Shown one piece after another: positions 6,834-14,488 of a stretch of DNA of 15,851 nt. Both the position numbers and the translations under genes were made by a program. Origin of the DNA: Scatomorpha sp036653715. GTDB taxonomy: Bacteria; Bacillota; Clostridia; Oscillospirales; Oscillospiraceae. Where the stretch lies: contig JAVVTL010000038.1 in the NCBI GenBank assembly GCA_036653715.1, positions 1 to 15,851 on the forward strand, given 5' to 3'. The notes under the pieces are model-generated. The model was given only the letters and a program-made list of their open reading frames with translations, was not told the origin of the DNA and did no database searches. How positions within the stretch are numbered: position 1 is the first letter of the stretch; the number at the start of each line of letters is the position of its first letter.

Positions 6834-6863
6834 ATGATATGTTGCCGGGGGCTTGTTTTATGC
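6834..6863 (-). promoter_or_regulatory. Candidate sigma-E promoter of spoIIID
   Basis: Minus strand GCATAAA (6863-6857) resembles the sigma-E -35 element. CATATCAT (6841-6834) matches 6 of 8 bases of the -10 consensus CATACAAT, with a 15-base spacer. Sigma-E control of spoIIID is known in Bacillus subtilis. The match here is by eye. Confidence 0.5.
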
Positions 6864-6926
6864 TTTTCCCGACGGCCGTGACGAAAACGCTCTCCCCCGA
6901 ACTTCGACGGGCGCTTGGCGTTTCGG

Positions 6927-6955
6927 TTGATTTTCATGCCGCAACATGGTATACT
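6927..6955 (+). promoter_or_regulatory. Predicted sigma-A promoter of the dlt-like operon
   Basis: TTGATT at 6927-6932, spacer 17, TATACT at 6950-6955. Transcription would start near 6962, leaving a leader of about 37 bases that contains the ribosome site AGGGGGAGG (6981-6989). No 11-base TTAAT repeats are seen here, so the two-component system of this window need not control the operon. Confidence 0.65.
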
Positions 6956-6998
6956 TTTGCATTATGATTTCCGATAATTAAGGGGGAGGCACGTTGAT

Positions 6999-9900
6999 AT
7001 GACACTGCGTTCATTTAAGTTTAAGCGAGCCTTCCTGCTTTTTCTCTGCGCCGCCCTGCTCGCGTCGGCGCTCTCCGCCTGCGGGAAGACCGAGGCGCCG
7101 CCCACGCCCTCGCTCCCGCCGATTTCCGGCGGCTGCGCCCCCCTTTCCGCCGCCGTCCTCTATTACGGCGAGGCGGATAACGGGCGATGGGAGGACGTGT
7201 ATTCGCGGCTTGACCAGTCCCTGCTGCTCAATTTCACTGTTGAGGCGATTGACGCCGCCTCATCCCCCGACCTCTCGGGCTACGACCTCATCTATCCCGA
7301 CGAATCCGTAATCGCCCTCAAGGACGACGGCGCCCTGCGGGACAGGCTCACGGCTTTCACCGAAAGCGGCGGCGGGCTTTTCCTCACCAACGGCTTTTGC
7401 GGCTATTTCCCGGCGGAATTTTTGGGCGTCCGCGAATTTATTAAGCTTGACGCCTGCCCGACGGAGCTGCAATTTCCCGTCGTCGGCGCGGATTTATCCG
7501 AGCTTCAGGGCATCGTCGCGGACTTCGCCTCGCTCTACCCCACCTTCCCGGACTACCAAGTCATCTCGCAATACGACTACGGCTATGGCGCCGTGACCTC
7601 GACGGCGACGGCGCTTGTCACCGCCGGCAAGCTCGCGCTCTACACGATGAATCGCGTCGGCGAGGGCTGCGTCTTCCTCACAAACCCGCTGCTGCCGAAC
7701 GACTTTGCCGTCACCGGCTTCTCGCTCACAAGCCGCGACGAGCGGCAGAAGACCCTCTCAAACACCACGGCAAGCTGCAACCAGCTCCTTGAAAACGGCT
7801 TCGCGGCCTATGTCTCCAAGCAGAGCTGCGGCTTTGCCGTCTCACGCGTGTTCGGCTGCTTTGGCAGACCCTCCATGGCATGGGAGCTGCATTTTGAGGA
7901 AATTACGGGCTTTGAAAACGGCTCCGGCGTCCTCTTTGGCGAGCTTTGCCGCGAATATTCCGAGGTGCCCTCCTATTCGCTCATCCGCAGCACCTATGAG
8001 TGGTTCCTCCGCGCGGAGAGCGTGAGCTTCCTTCTTGGCAGCAAGAGCGCAGACGGCGTCGACTACTCCATGGATTTTTACGAGAACGCCTATTCCTCGG
8101 GCACGCATGTCGCCGCCGGAGGCAGATGGCTCAGCCTCGCAAGAGTCGGAAACGCGGGGAGCTATTTCCTCGACTACCCCGAATATACCCAGCGCGCCTA
8201 CCCCGCCGCGGCGGATATGGACGGGGACGGCGACCTCGACCTGCTCTGCGGCTCCTCGGACGGATACTTCCACTATTACGACGGCGAGGGCTTTTCGGAC
8301 AGGCTCCTGACCGCCGAGGGCCGACTGCTCACGGACGCCAAGGGGCACCCGCTCCATGTTGAGAGCTATTCCGCGCCCGTCTTGGCGGACGTGGACGGCG
8401 ACGGCGTTACGGACTTCGTCTCCGGCTCGTCGGACGGAAGGATATATTGGTTTTCCGGCAACGGCGACCTCAGCTTCGAGTATCGCGGTCTGCTCTGCGG
8501 AGAGATAATGCAGGGCCAGTCCCTGCCCGAGGTCGGCGACCTCAACGGCGACGGCAGGCTTGACCTGCTCTGCGGCGGCACCGGCGGCAGACTCGACGTC
8601 TGCTATGGCCTCTCCGACAATGCCCTTGTCCCCGGGAGCGCCTCCGCGCTTGCGCTTTCGCCGGAGCTTGGCACATGGATAGCCCCGAGGCTCGCGGATT
8701 TGAACGGCGACGGAGTGACGGACATTGCCATCGGCACGGCGGAGGGCTATATCGCCCGCTTTATCGCCGACGGCGCGGGCTTCTCTGCGGACGGCTTCAT
8801 AAGCCTCGACGAGATGAATTACAAGGGCAACACAAACGCAAAATTCGGCTCCAACTGCGTCCCCTTCTTCGCCGACCTGAACGGCGACGGCGTGCAGGAC
8901 CTTCTGACAGGCTCCCTCGAATACGGCCTCGCCTACCCCATCGACTCCGAGTATTTCCCATATCGCGACGAGCTTCAGAGCGCCGTGGACTACATCCGCG
9001 ACAACGATTTTTATCTCGGCGCGCACTTCTACACAAACCAATATGCCTCTCGGGAACGAGAGCTGTACGAGCTTCGCGCCCAGCTTGACGCCATGGAAAG
9101 CTACGGCATCGACACCGCGCAAATCGGCGAAAACCACCACACCTGGTATTCCTCCGAGAACAGCACGGCGCAATCCCTGCTCTCGGCATGGGACAGCGGA
9201 CTGCTCTGGAACTCCGGCTTCATGCCGGCGGGCAACAGCTTCAACGCGCCGCAGATAAACGACCAAAACGTCATCTCCCTGCCGTTTTTCCTCCTGCAAA
9301 ACGGCGAGCGGACGATGCTGCTTCAAAACTGCTCGACGCTCCTCTACCACGACGCCTCAAAAACCGATATCTCGGCGAAATACGATATGCCCATGTGCAT
9401 GTATTACCACTGCGACTTCACCTTCGGAAACGAGGACACGGCGCGTCTGAATCTCCAAACGGCGGACGACTTCCGCCGCGCCCACGGCTACAATTTCACC
9501 GGCGAGGACCAGCTCATGCTGGCGACTGCGGCGGCATTTAACCTCAACGTCTCCGTTCGGCAGGACGACGCGGGCTTCGGCTTCACCCTGACGCCCTCTG
9601 CCGCCTCCGACGCGTTCCCGCTCTTTGACGAGCGCTATCAGGCCTCCTGCGGCGCGAAAATTTCCCTCGGCGAGAAGTTGGCGGGCAGCGCGCTCAAGGT
9701 TGACGCGAGCGTTTGGAGCCGCGAGGGGGACAACATTTATGTGAGCCTTGACCGCCCCGTCCGCGTCCTTGCGGGCGAGCAGGGCGAAGCGCCGCATCTC
9801 TGCCGCGTGAATATCGCCGCGCGGATTACGCCGACGGACTCGGGCGCACGCGTGGAATTTTCAGACGGCGGCATGATGCAGCTCACCGTCGCGGGAGCCG

Positions 9901-10007
9901 CAAAAACCGCCTCCGACGGCTGGAAAGCCGAGGAGCGCGACGGCGGGACAACCTTTACAAAATACGGCGCGGCCGATACCATAGAGCTTATTTACGGCGA
10001 GGGATGA
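6999..10007 (+). CDS. Large surface lipoprotein with five FG-GAP/VCBS-type calcium-binding repeats
   Basis: 1002 residues. A lipoprotein signal peptide ends in the lipobox LSAC with lipidated Cys28. Residues about 50-240 look like an alpha/beta Rossmann-like or glutamine-amidotransferase-like domain without a clear catalytic triad ('GYDLIYPDES', 'ESGGGLFLTNGF'). From about 400 to 640 five repeats carry the calcium loop D-x-D/N-G-D-G-x-x-D, starting at about 406, 464, 514, 567 and 626, as in FG-GAP/VCBS beta-propellers. Residues 660-820 hold an unassigned domain with 'LGAHFYTNQY' and 'IGENHHTWYS', rich in His and aromatics and reminiscent of carbohydrate-active enzymes. The C-terminus is beta-rich. 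It is first in the operon; DltA follows after 4 bases, so a role on the acylated polymer (binding, trimming or de-acylation) is likely but unproven. No family name can be assigned to the whole protein. Confidence 0.88.
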   Translation: MTLRSFKFKRAFLLFLCAALLASALSACGKTEAPPTPSLPPISGGCAPLSAAVLYYGEADNGRWEDVYSRLDQSLLLNFTVEAIDAASSPDLSGYDLIYPDESVIALKDDGALRDRLTAFTESGGGLFLTNGFCGYFPAEFLGVREFIKLDACPTELQFPVVGADLSELQGIVADFASLYPTFPDYQVISQYDYGYGAVTSTATALVTAGKLALYTMNRVGEGCVFLTNPLLPNDFAVTGFSLTSRDERQKTLSNTTASCNQLLENGFAAYVSKQSCGFAVSRVFGCFGRPSMAWELHFEEITGFENGSGVLFGELCREYSEVPSYSLIRSTYEWFLRAESVSFLLGSKSADGVDYSMDFYENAYSSGTHVAAGGRWLSLARVGNAGSYFLDYPEYTQRAYPAAADMDGDGDLDLLCGSSDGYFHYYDGEGFSDRLLTAEGRLLTDAKGHPLHVESYSAPVLADVDGDGVTDFVSGSSDGRIYWFSGNGDLSFEYRGLLCGEIMQGQSLPEVGDLNGDGRLDLLCGGTGGRLDVCYGLSDNALVPGSASALALSPELGTWIAPRLADLNGDGVTDIAIGTAEGYIARFIADGAGFSADGFISLDEMNYKGNTNAKFGSNCVPFFADLNGDGVQDLLTGSLEYGLAYPIDSEYFPYRDELQSAVDYIRDNDFYLGAHFYTNQYASRERELYELRAQLDAMESYGIDTAQIGENHHTWYSSENSTAQSLLSAWDSGLLWNSGFMPAGNSFNAPQINDQNVISLPFFLLQNGERTMLLQNCSTLLYHDASKTDISAKYDMPMCMYYHCDFTFGNEDTARLNLQTADDFRRAHGYNFTGEDQLMLATAAAFNLNVSVRQDDAGFGFTLTPSAASDAFPLFDERYQASCGAKISLGEKLAGSALKVDASVWSREGDNIYVSLDRPVRVLAGEQGEAPHLCRVNIAARITPTDSGARVEFSDGGMMQLTVAGAAKTASDGWKAEERDGGTTFTKYGAADTIELIYGEG

Positions 10008-10011
10008 TATT

Positions 10012-11520
10012 ATGAATTCTGCTATTATGATGTTTGAAAAAACCGCGCGGCGCTTCCCCGAAAAAATCGCGGCGCAGGACGAATACGGCGAGATAAGCTT
10101 CTCGCGCCTGCGGAGAAACGCGCTCTCCGTCGGCAGCGGCCTGCTCTCGCGGGAGCGCGGACTGCGCCCCGTCATCGTCTATCTGCCCAAGAGCATTGCG
10201 GCGCTGACCTGCTTTCTCGGCGCGCAATACAGCGGCAACCCCTACGTCCCCGTGGACGCGGCAATTCCTCTGCCAAGATTGCAGAGCATAATCGCGAGCA
10301 TGGGCGCGGGGCACATAATCACAAGCCCCGAGCTTGCCGCAAAGCTCGCGGACATCGAGCTTGGCGAGGTGAAGCTGCACCTTTTTGATGCGCTTTTGGC
10401 GCTCGACCCGCAGGAGGACGCCTGCCTTCGCAGCGTCGCCGACGTCATCGACGCCGACCCTATTTACATCATGTTCACCTCCGGCTCAACCGGCGTGCCA
10501 AAGGGCGTCACCATCCCGCACAGGGGCATAATCGACTACGCCGAGTGGCTTGAGGAGACCTTTGCCTTTGATGAGAACACCGTCCTCGGCAGCCAATCCG
10601 CGTTTTATTTCGACAACTCCACGCTGGACATATATACCATGTTCCGCACGGGCGCAAAGCTTGTGATGATACCCGAGGTGCTCTTTCGTTTCCCGACGAA
10701 GCTGCCGGATTTTCTCCGCGAAAACCATATAAACGCCATCTTTTGGGTGCCGACGGTTATGATAGCCGTCGCAAATTCCGGTGCGCTCGAGGGCTGTCTG
10801 CTGCCCGAGCTGCAAAAGGTGCTCTTTTGCGGCGAAGCTATGCCGAACCGCCAGCTGAATATTTGGCGCAAAGCCTTCCCCGACCTGCTGTATGCGAACC
10901 TCTACGGCCCGACGGAGATTACCGACGTCTGCACCTACTACATAATTGACAGGCCCTTTGCGGACACGGACCCCCTGCCCATCGGCTATGCCTGCCGCAA
11001 CATGCGCGCAATTATCCTGCGCGGGGACGGCAGCGAGGCGGAGACGGGCGAGAGCGGCGAGCTTTGCATCGAGGGCAGCGCCCTCGCGCGAGGCTACTGG
11101 AACGCACCGGAGATAACGCGGAAGGCCTTCATCCAAAACCCGCTCCGACGCGCCTACGACGACAGGCTTTACCGCACCGGCGACCTCGCCCTCAAGAACG
11201 ACGAGGGCAGCCTAATCTTCCTCGGCCGCGCCGACTCGCAGATAAAGCTGCGCGGCAACCGCATCGAGCTTGGCGAGATTGAGACTGCCGCAAAGAGCCT
11301 CCCCTACATCAAAAACGCCGCCGCCCTGTTCGACGCGGAAAAGCAGGAGATAGTCCTTTTCGCGGAGACGGAGGAGACGCTTATCCCCCGAAAGCTGAAT
11401 CTTGAGCTGAAAAAGCTCATACCCTCCTATATGCTCCCCGCCCGCCTTGTCTGCATGACCGAGCTGCCGCAGACCCCGAACGGCAAAATAGACAGGGTGC
11501 GCCTCAAACAAACCTTTTGA
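10012..11520 (+). CDS. dltA: DltA-like amino acid:carrier protein ligase
   Basis: 502 residues, the usual DltA length, a stand-alone adenylation enzyme. Core motifs are TSGSTGVPKG (156-165), NLYGPTE (296-302), YRTGD (387-391), GRADSQIKLRGNRIELGEIE (405-424) and NGKIDR with catalytic Lys492. 'LFCGE' carries Cys273, which aligns with the cysteine credited with D-alanine selection in DltA. The enzyme should activate an amino acid with ATP and load it on the carrier protein encoded next, in the cytoplasm. Part of the pocket differs from classical DltA ('YFDNSTLDIY' in place of 'FDLSVMDLY'), so a different substrate is possible. The ribosome site GAGGGA overlaps the end of the lipoprotein gene, and the carrier follows after 19 bases. 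The symbol is by family and context. Confidence 0.87.
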   Translation: MNSAIMMFEKTARRFPEKIAAQDEYGEISFSRLRRNALSVGSGLLSRERGLRPVIVYLPKSIAALTCFLGAQYSGNPYVPVDAAIPLPRLQSIIASMGAGHIITSPELAAKLADIELGEVKLHLFDALLALDPQEDACLRSVADVIDADPIYIMFTSGSTGVPKGVTIPHRGIIDYAEWLEETFAFDENTVLGSQSAFYFDNSTLDIYTMFRTGAKLVMIPEVLFRFPTKLPDFLRENHINAIFWVPTVMIAVANSGALEGCLLPELQKVLFCGEAMPNRQLNIWRKAFPDLLYANLYGPTEITDVCTYYIIDRPFADTDPLPIGYACRNMRAIILRGDGSEAETGESGELCIEGSALARGYWNAPEITRKAFIQNPLRRAYDDRLYRTGDLALKNDEGSLIFLGRADSQIKLRGNRIELGEIETAAKSLPYIKNAAALFDAEKQEIVLFAETEETLIPRKLNLELKKLIPSYMLPARLVCMTELPQTPNGKIDRVRLKQTF

Positions 11521-11539
11521 TTTTTAAGGAGATATGTAT

Positions 11540-11782
11540 ATGAACGCGACGGAACAGGCAATCTTTGACTTTATCAACAAGCAATTCGAAATTGACGGCG
11601 ACCCCGATTTTACGCCCGAGGTCAACATCTTTGACTACGGCTTTGCGGACTCCATGGGCGGCATGGAGATTATCGCCTATGTCGAGGAACACTGGGGCAT
11701 CGAGATAACGCAAAGCGACCTCACCCTCTATCCCATGAACTCCGTCCGCGAGATAGCCGCCGTCGTCTCCTCCAAGCTGTAA
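11540..11782 (+). CDS. dltC: DltC-like acyl/aminoacyl carrier protein
   Basis: 80 residues. The ATG at 11540 has AAGGAG 8 bases upstream; another ATG at 11534 is only 2 bases from that site and is rejected. The phosphopantetheine attachment site is Ser38 in 'GFADSMGGME', matching the DSM/DSF form seen in DltC. The chain is acidic and helical as expected for a carrier. It should receive the amino acid from the DltA-like ligase as a thioester and present it to the membrane MBOAT. It needs a phosphopantetheinyl transferase, which is not encoded in this window. It lies between the ligase and the GNAT gene, which starts 4 bases after its stop. Confidence 0.92.
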   Translation: MNATEQAIFDFINKQFEIDGDPDFTPEVNIFDYGFADSMGGMEIIAYVEEHWGIEITQSDLTLYPMNSVREIAAVVSSKL

Positions 11783-11786
11783 GGCC

Positions 11787-12257
11787 GTGGGGACGACGAT
11801 AAGACCCGCCGCCGAGGGCGACATCGACGCTCTGCTTGCGCTTTACGGCAGCCTGTATGACACGCTGAGAGGCTTTGGCCTGCCCTTTGAGCTTTCGCCT
11901 CACGAGCTGCGGCAAATCCTTGCCGTCATGGTAAAATCCAAGCTCTGCCGCCTGCTCATAGCGGAGGAAAACGGCGAGACGCTCGGCTTCATCTCCGCCG
12001 CCGTCACGCGGATGGACAGAAAGCTCCGCTTTGAGGGCGGAAACCTCATCGGCACCGTGAACGACATCTGCGTCTCCCCCGCCTGTCGCGGCACGGGGCT
12101 TGCCGCGCGGCTTTTGAGCGAGGCGGAGGACTGGTTCCGCGCCTCCGGCGCCGCCGTCGCCGAGTGCGACATACTCTGCGGGAATCTGCCCGCGCAGGGC
12201 TTTTGGAGAAAACAGGGCTATACCGAGCTTGCCCTTGTCTCCTACAAGGTGTTATAG
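11787..12257 (+). CDS. GNAT-family N-acetyltransferase within the dlt-like operon
   Basis: 156 residues, GTG start at 11787, 4 bases after the carrier stop; the ribosome site is weak, so coupling is likely. The GNAT fold is clear: 'TIRPAAEGDIDALLALY' at the N-terminus, 'VNDICVSPACRGTGLAARLL' (91-110) with the acetyl-CoA pyrophosphate loop R-G-T-G-L-A at 101-106, and 'NLPAQGFWRKQGY' near the C-terminus. Such enzymes transfer an acetyl group from acetyl-CoA to an amine, in the cytoplasm. A GNAT is not part of the standard dlt set. Its substrate might be the activated amino acid, the carrier-bound aminoacyl group, or something unrelated; none can be chosen from sequence. It has neighbour-like base usage, so recent insertion is not suggested. 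Confidence 0.9.
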   Translation: MGTTIRPAAEGDIDALLALYGSLYDTLRGFGLPFELSPHELRQILAVMVKSKLCRLLIAEENGETLGFISAAVTRMDRKLRFEGGNLIGTVNDICVSPACRGTGLAARLLSEAEDWFRASGAAVAECDILCGNLPAQGFWRKQGYTELALVSYKVL

Positions 12258-12271
12258 AGGAGAATCTGCCC

Positions 12272-13402
12272 ATGTGGTATCTTCAGGGGGACACGTTCAT
12301 CCTGTTGGCGGCGTTTTCGCTGCTGGCGGGGCTTCTGCGCCGTCTCTGCCCGAACAAAATATATTCCGTCGTCCTTCCGCTTGCGGAGACGGCGGCGCTT
12401 TGGTATATCAGCCGTCGGCTCTGCCTGCTCTATATCGCCTATTGCCTCATGGGCGTCGTCTGCGCGCAGCTCCTGCGCCGCCACCCAAAAAAATTGCTGT
12501 TCCTGCTCTTTTCGCTCTTGGCACTCGTCCCGTTTTTCCTCAGCCGCTCCGCCGTTTTCGGCTTTGAGCTGCCGTTTCTTTTCGTCAGCATCGGCATAAG
12601 CTTTGCGATGCTGCGCCTTATCGACTGCTACTACTACGTCTATTACACGCACCTCGACCTTGACCCGCTCGTCTTTGTGAACTATATGCTCCTTTTGCCG
12701 GTGTTCACCGCCGGCCCCATCTTCCGCTACCGCGACTTCATAAAAACCCACGCCGAGCCGCTGCCGCTCGACGCTCCCGCCCTTACATACTGCTTCAAAC
12801 GCCTCGTGCGGGGCATGTTCAAAAAGGTCGTCCTCGCCGCGCTCGCGATGCAGGTCATGGAGCGGCTCCTTGGCATGAGCAGCCACTGGTATGTGAGCCT
12901 CGTGACGGTTATTTGCAGCTATGCGCTCCTCTACCTTGACCTCTCCGGCTACAGCGACATCGCCATAGCCTTCGGCAGGCTCGCCGGCTACAGCGTGCCC
13001 GAGAACTTCAAAAGCCCGCTCGCCTCGCCAAGCTTCACCCAGTTCTGGCGAAGCTGGCACGCCACGCTGAGCGACTGGATACGCGAGCACGTCTTCATTC
13101 TGCTCGGCAAGCGCCGCTTAAACCGCTGGATTTCCGCCGCAATCTCCGTCTGCACCATGGTGCTCATGAGCCTTTGGCACGGCTTTAACCTGCCCTATCT
13201 CATGGCGGGACTCTACAACGGCGCGCTTTTGGCATTGGAAAGCCTTTTCTCGCTCACCACCGTCAATAAGCGCAAGACGCCCAAGAGCATCTTCCTGCTC
13301 CGCTGTCTCGCCGTGAATTTCCTGTTCGCGCTGAACACCCTCGTCTTCACCGTGCCTGCGGACAGAGTCCTCGGTATCCTCCGCGGCTTCTTCCGGATTT
13401 GA
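12272..13402 (+). CDS. dltB: DltB-like membrane-bound O-acyltransferase (MBOAT)
   Basis: 376 residues from the ATG at 12272, preceded by GAGGAGA. The longer open frame that begins inside the GNAT gene is out of keeping with the family and is rejected. About 9-11 hydrophobic segments span the chain. MBOAT marks are 'LDLSGYSDIAIAFGRLAGY' (about 222-240), 'FWRSWHATLSDWIREHVF' with His263, and 'MSLWHG' with His303, the position of the catalytic histidine. The protein should move the amino acid from the carrier on the cytoplasmic side across the membrane to the DltX-like acceptor. It is slightly shorter than many DltB proteins. The DltD-like gene begins 10 bases after its stop, with GAGGAGGG between. 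Confidence 0.94.
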   Translation: MWYLQGDTFILLAAFSLLAGLLRRLCPNKIYSVVLPLAETAALWYISRRLCLLYIAYCLMGVVCAQLLRRHPKKLLFLLFSLLALVPFFLSRSAVFGFELPFLFVSIGISFAMLRLIDCYYYVYYTHLDLDPLVFVNYMLLLPVFTAGPIFRYRDFIKTHAEPLPLDAPALTYCFKRLVRGMFKKVVLAALAMQVMERLLGMSSHWYVSLVTVICSYALLYLDLSGYSDIAIAFGRLAGYSVPENFKSPLASPSFTQFWRSWHATLSDWIREHVFILLGKRRLNRWISAAISVCTMVLMSLWHGFNLPYLMAGLYNGALLALESLFSLTTVNKRKTPKSIFLLRCLAVNFLFALNTLVFTVPADRVLGILRGFFRI

Positions 13403-13412
13403 GGAGGGCGAT

Positions 13413-14309
13413 ATGAAAAAATTATGGAAATTCCTCTTGGGCCTGCGCTTCGTCGCCGCCGTGCTCCTCGTATTTTTCGCCGCCGACCTCGCACTGTCAC
13501 TCTGGGCGCCCGTCGAAAACTCCGACCTCTTTCCCCGCAACGACTACGAAAAAACCATAGCCGCCCACGGCGGCGGGACGGAATACGACCGCGTCATATA
13601 CGGCAACTCCGTCCTTATCTCCTCATATATCGAGGGGGACAGCGCGTCCGGCTACGTCAATTTCGGCCTCGACTACGGCACCGTGACCGACCTTGACAAG
13701 ATGCTGAAGCGCTCACTGCTCAAGGTGGACGACGAGCTTGTCATAGCGCTCAATTATTTCGTCCTGCTTGACGTCATGGACACAAACCCAAGCTATCCCT
13801 GGCATCGCGGCGCGCTTGAGCCGTATGTCTATTTTGAACGCGACAGGCTGCGCAAGCTCGCGGACGAGAGCTTCTTGGCGCTCATGCACTTCCGTCCGCT
13901 GTCCTCCCTGCCGCGGTATACGGGCACGGACAAGGCCGTCTATTACGGCATGATGACCGATGCGGAGCTTGCCGAAAAAGCGGCGACGCACTCGGAGCTT
14001 TACTGGGGCCTCGGTACGGAATACTACTCCGAAAACCTCGCGGCGCTGCAAAGCGTCATCCGATACTGCGCCGACTCCGACGTGAGGCTGCGCGTCATTT
14101 TCTGCCCGTGGAACAGCTTCCTTGCTATGCCGGAAAACCCGGCGAAGGCGATGGAGCTTGCCCGCGCCCTGCTCGAAGACGCCGGCGTAGAGGTGCTCGA
14201 CCTGACGGACGCCCTTGACCGCCGCTGCTTCCACGACCTCGGGCATCTCAACTACGAATACGGCGCCGTTTATTTTACGGAGGCGATAGAGCAATGGCTG
14301 AATTCATGA
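13413..14309 (+). CDS. dltD: DltD-like membrane-anchored SGNH transferase
   Basis: 298 residues, shorter than typical DltD (about 400). One N-terminal membrane helix (about 11-31) is followed by an extracytoplasmic SGNH-type domain. The nucleophile lies in 'IYGNSVLISS' (Ser66), and the acid-base pair in 'FHDLGHLN' (Asp275, His278). The strand order Gly-Asn-Ser, then a final D-x-x-H, fits DltD and related polymer acyltransferases. It would pass the amino acyl group onto the final polymer outside the cell. It follows the MBOAT directly and overlaps the DltX-like microprotein by 16 bases. The reduced length and low similarity to textbook DltD suggest a different acceptor polymer from classical lipoteichoic acid; that is inference. 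Confidence 0.82.
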   Translation: MKKLWKFLLGLRFVAAVLLVFFAADLALSLWAPVENSDLFPRNDYEKTIAAHGGGTEYDRVIYGNSVLISSYIEGDSASGYVNFGLDYGTVTDLDKMLKRSLLKVDDELVIALNYFVLLDVMDTNPSYPWHRGALEPYVYFERDRLRKLADESFLALMHFRPLSSLPRYTGTDKAVYYGMMTDAELAEKAATHSELYWGLGTEYYSENLAALQSVIRYCADSDVRLRVIFCPWNSFLAMPENPAKAMELARALLEDAGVEVLDLTDALDRRCFHDLGHLNYEYGAVYFTEAIEQWLNS

Positions 14310-14437
14310 TATGGTTTGAAAAACTCAAAAGCACGCGCTTGGGCAGGCTGGCGCTTGTCCTCGTCTATGCCGCCATGATTGCGCTGATACTTGTCTTCTT
14401 CGACGGCAACGGCGAATTCATCTACGAGGGCTTTTGA
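14294..14437 (+). CDS. dltX: DltX-like membrane microprotein
   Basis: 47 residues, below usual annotation cut-offs. It has a short basic cytoplasmic segment (about 1-18), one membrane helix (about 19-36), and an outside tail ending in 'GEFIYEGF'. The terminal F-I-Y-x-x-F pattern matches DltX of Bacilli ('FIYNEF'), whose tail tyrosine is reported to carry the D-alanyl group between DltB and DltD. Tyr44 is the counterpart here. ATG 14294 has GGAGG 10 bases upstream and overlaps the DltD-like gene by 16 bases; ATG 14306 (ATGA overlap) is the alternative and gives 43 residues. In Bacilli dltX comes first in the operon, here it is last. Confidence 0.85.
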   Translation: MAEFMIWFEKLKSTRLGRLALVLVYAAMIALILVFFDGNGEFIYEGF

Positions 14438-14445
14438 GCGCCCGC

Positions 14446-14473
14446 TTTAAGAGTTCATTAAGCTCGCTTTAAG
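14446..14473 (+). promoter_or_regulatory. Three TTAAG half-sites with exact 11-base period
   Basis: TTTAAG (14446-14451), ATTAAG (14457-14462) and TTTAAG (14468-14473) recur every 11 bases, upstream of the promoter at 14489-14517. Tandem 11-base repeats are the usual target of OmpR/PhoB-type regulators. They resemble but do not equal the TTAAT sites near the regulator. The same bases can also fold into a hairpin, which is a competing explanation. Confidence 0.4.
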
Positions 14474-14484
14474 AACAGCTCTTT
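14449..14484 (+). terminator. Possible weak terminator of the dlt-like operon
   Basis: AAGAG (14449-14453) can pair with CTCTT (14479-14483), with TTC/GAA and TTAAG/CTTAA-type pairing further in, giving an imperfect bulged hairpin followed by only TTCC. It is weaker than the other terminators in the window, so readthrough into the flippase-like gene is likely. Confidence 0.3.
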
Positions 14485-14488
14485 CCGA

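Noticed and set aside
6850..6857. SpoIIID binding site upstream of spoIIID
   Set aside because: Only a partial core match (ACAAGC on the minus strand); too short to call.
8200..8950. DNA-level tandem repeat array in the lipoprotein gene
   Set aside because: The recurring GACGGCGACGG-like strings encode calcium loops of protein repeats separated by 45-60 residues; the DNA between them is not repeated.
7842..9350. 502-codon open frame on the minus strand inside the lipoprotein gene
   Set aside because: It is antisense to a gene with signal peptide and five calcium-loop repeats. Long antisense frames are expected in GC-rich DNA, and the translation lacks domain features.
12164..12271. 36-codon N-terminal extension of the MBOAT frame
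   Set aside because: It lies inside the GNAT gene in another frame, has no ribosome site, and is absent from the family; ATG 12272 has GAGGAGA.
12242..13090. 282-codon minus-strand frame opposite the MBOAT gene
   Set aside because: Antisense shadow; the plus strand carries MBOAT motifs and a good ribosome site.
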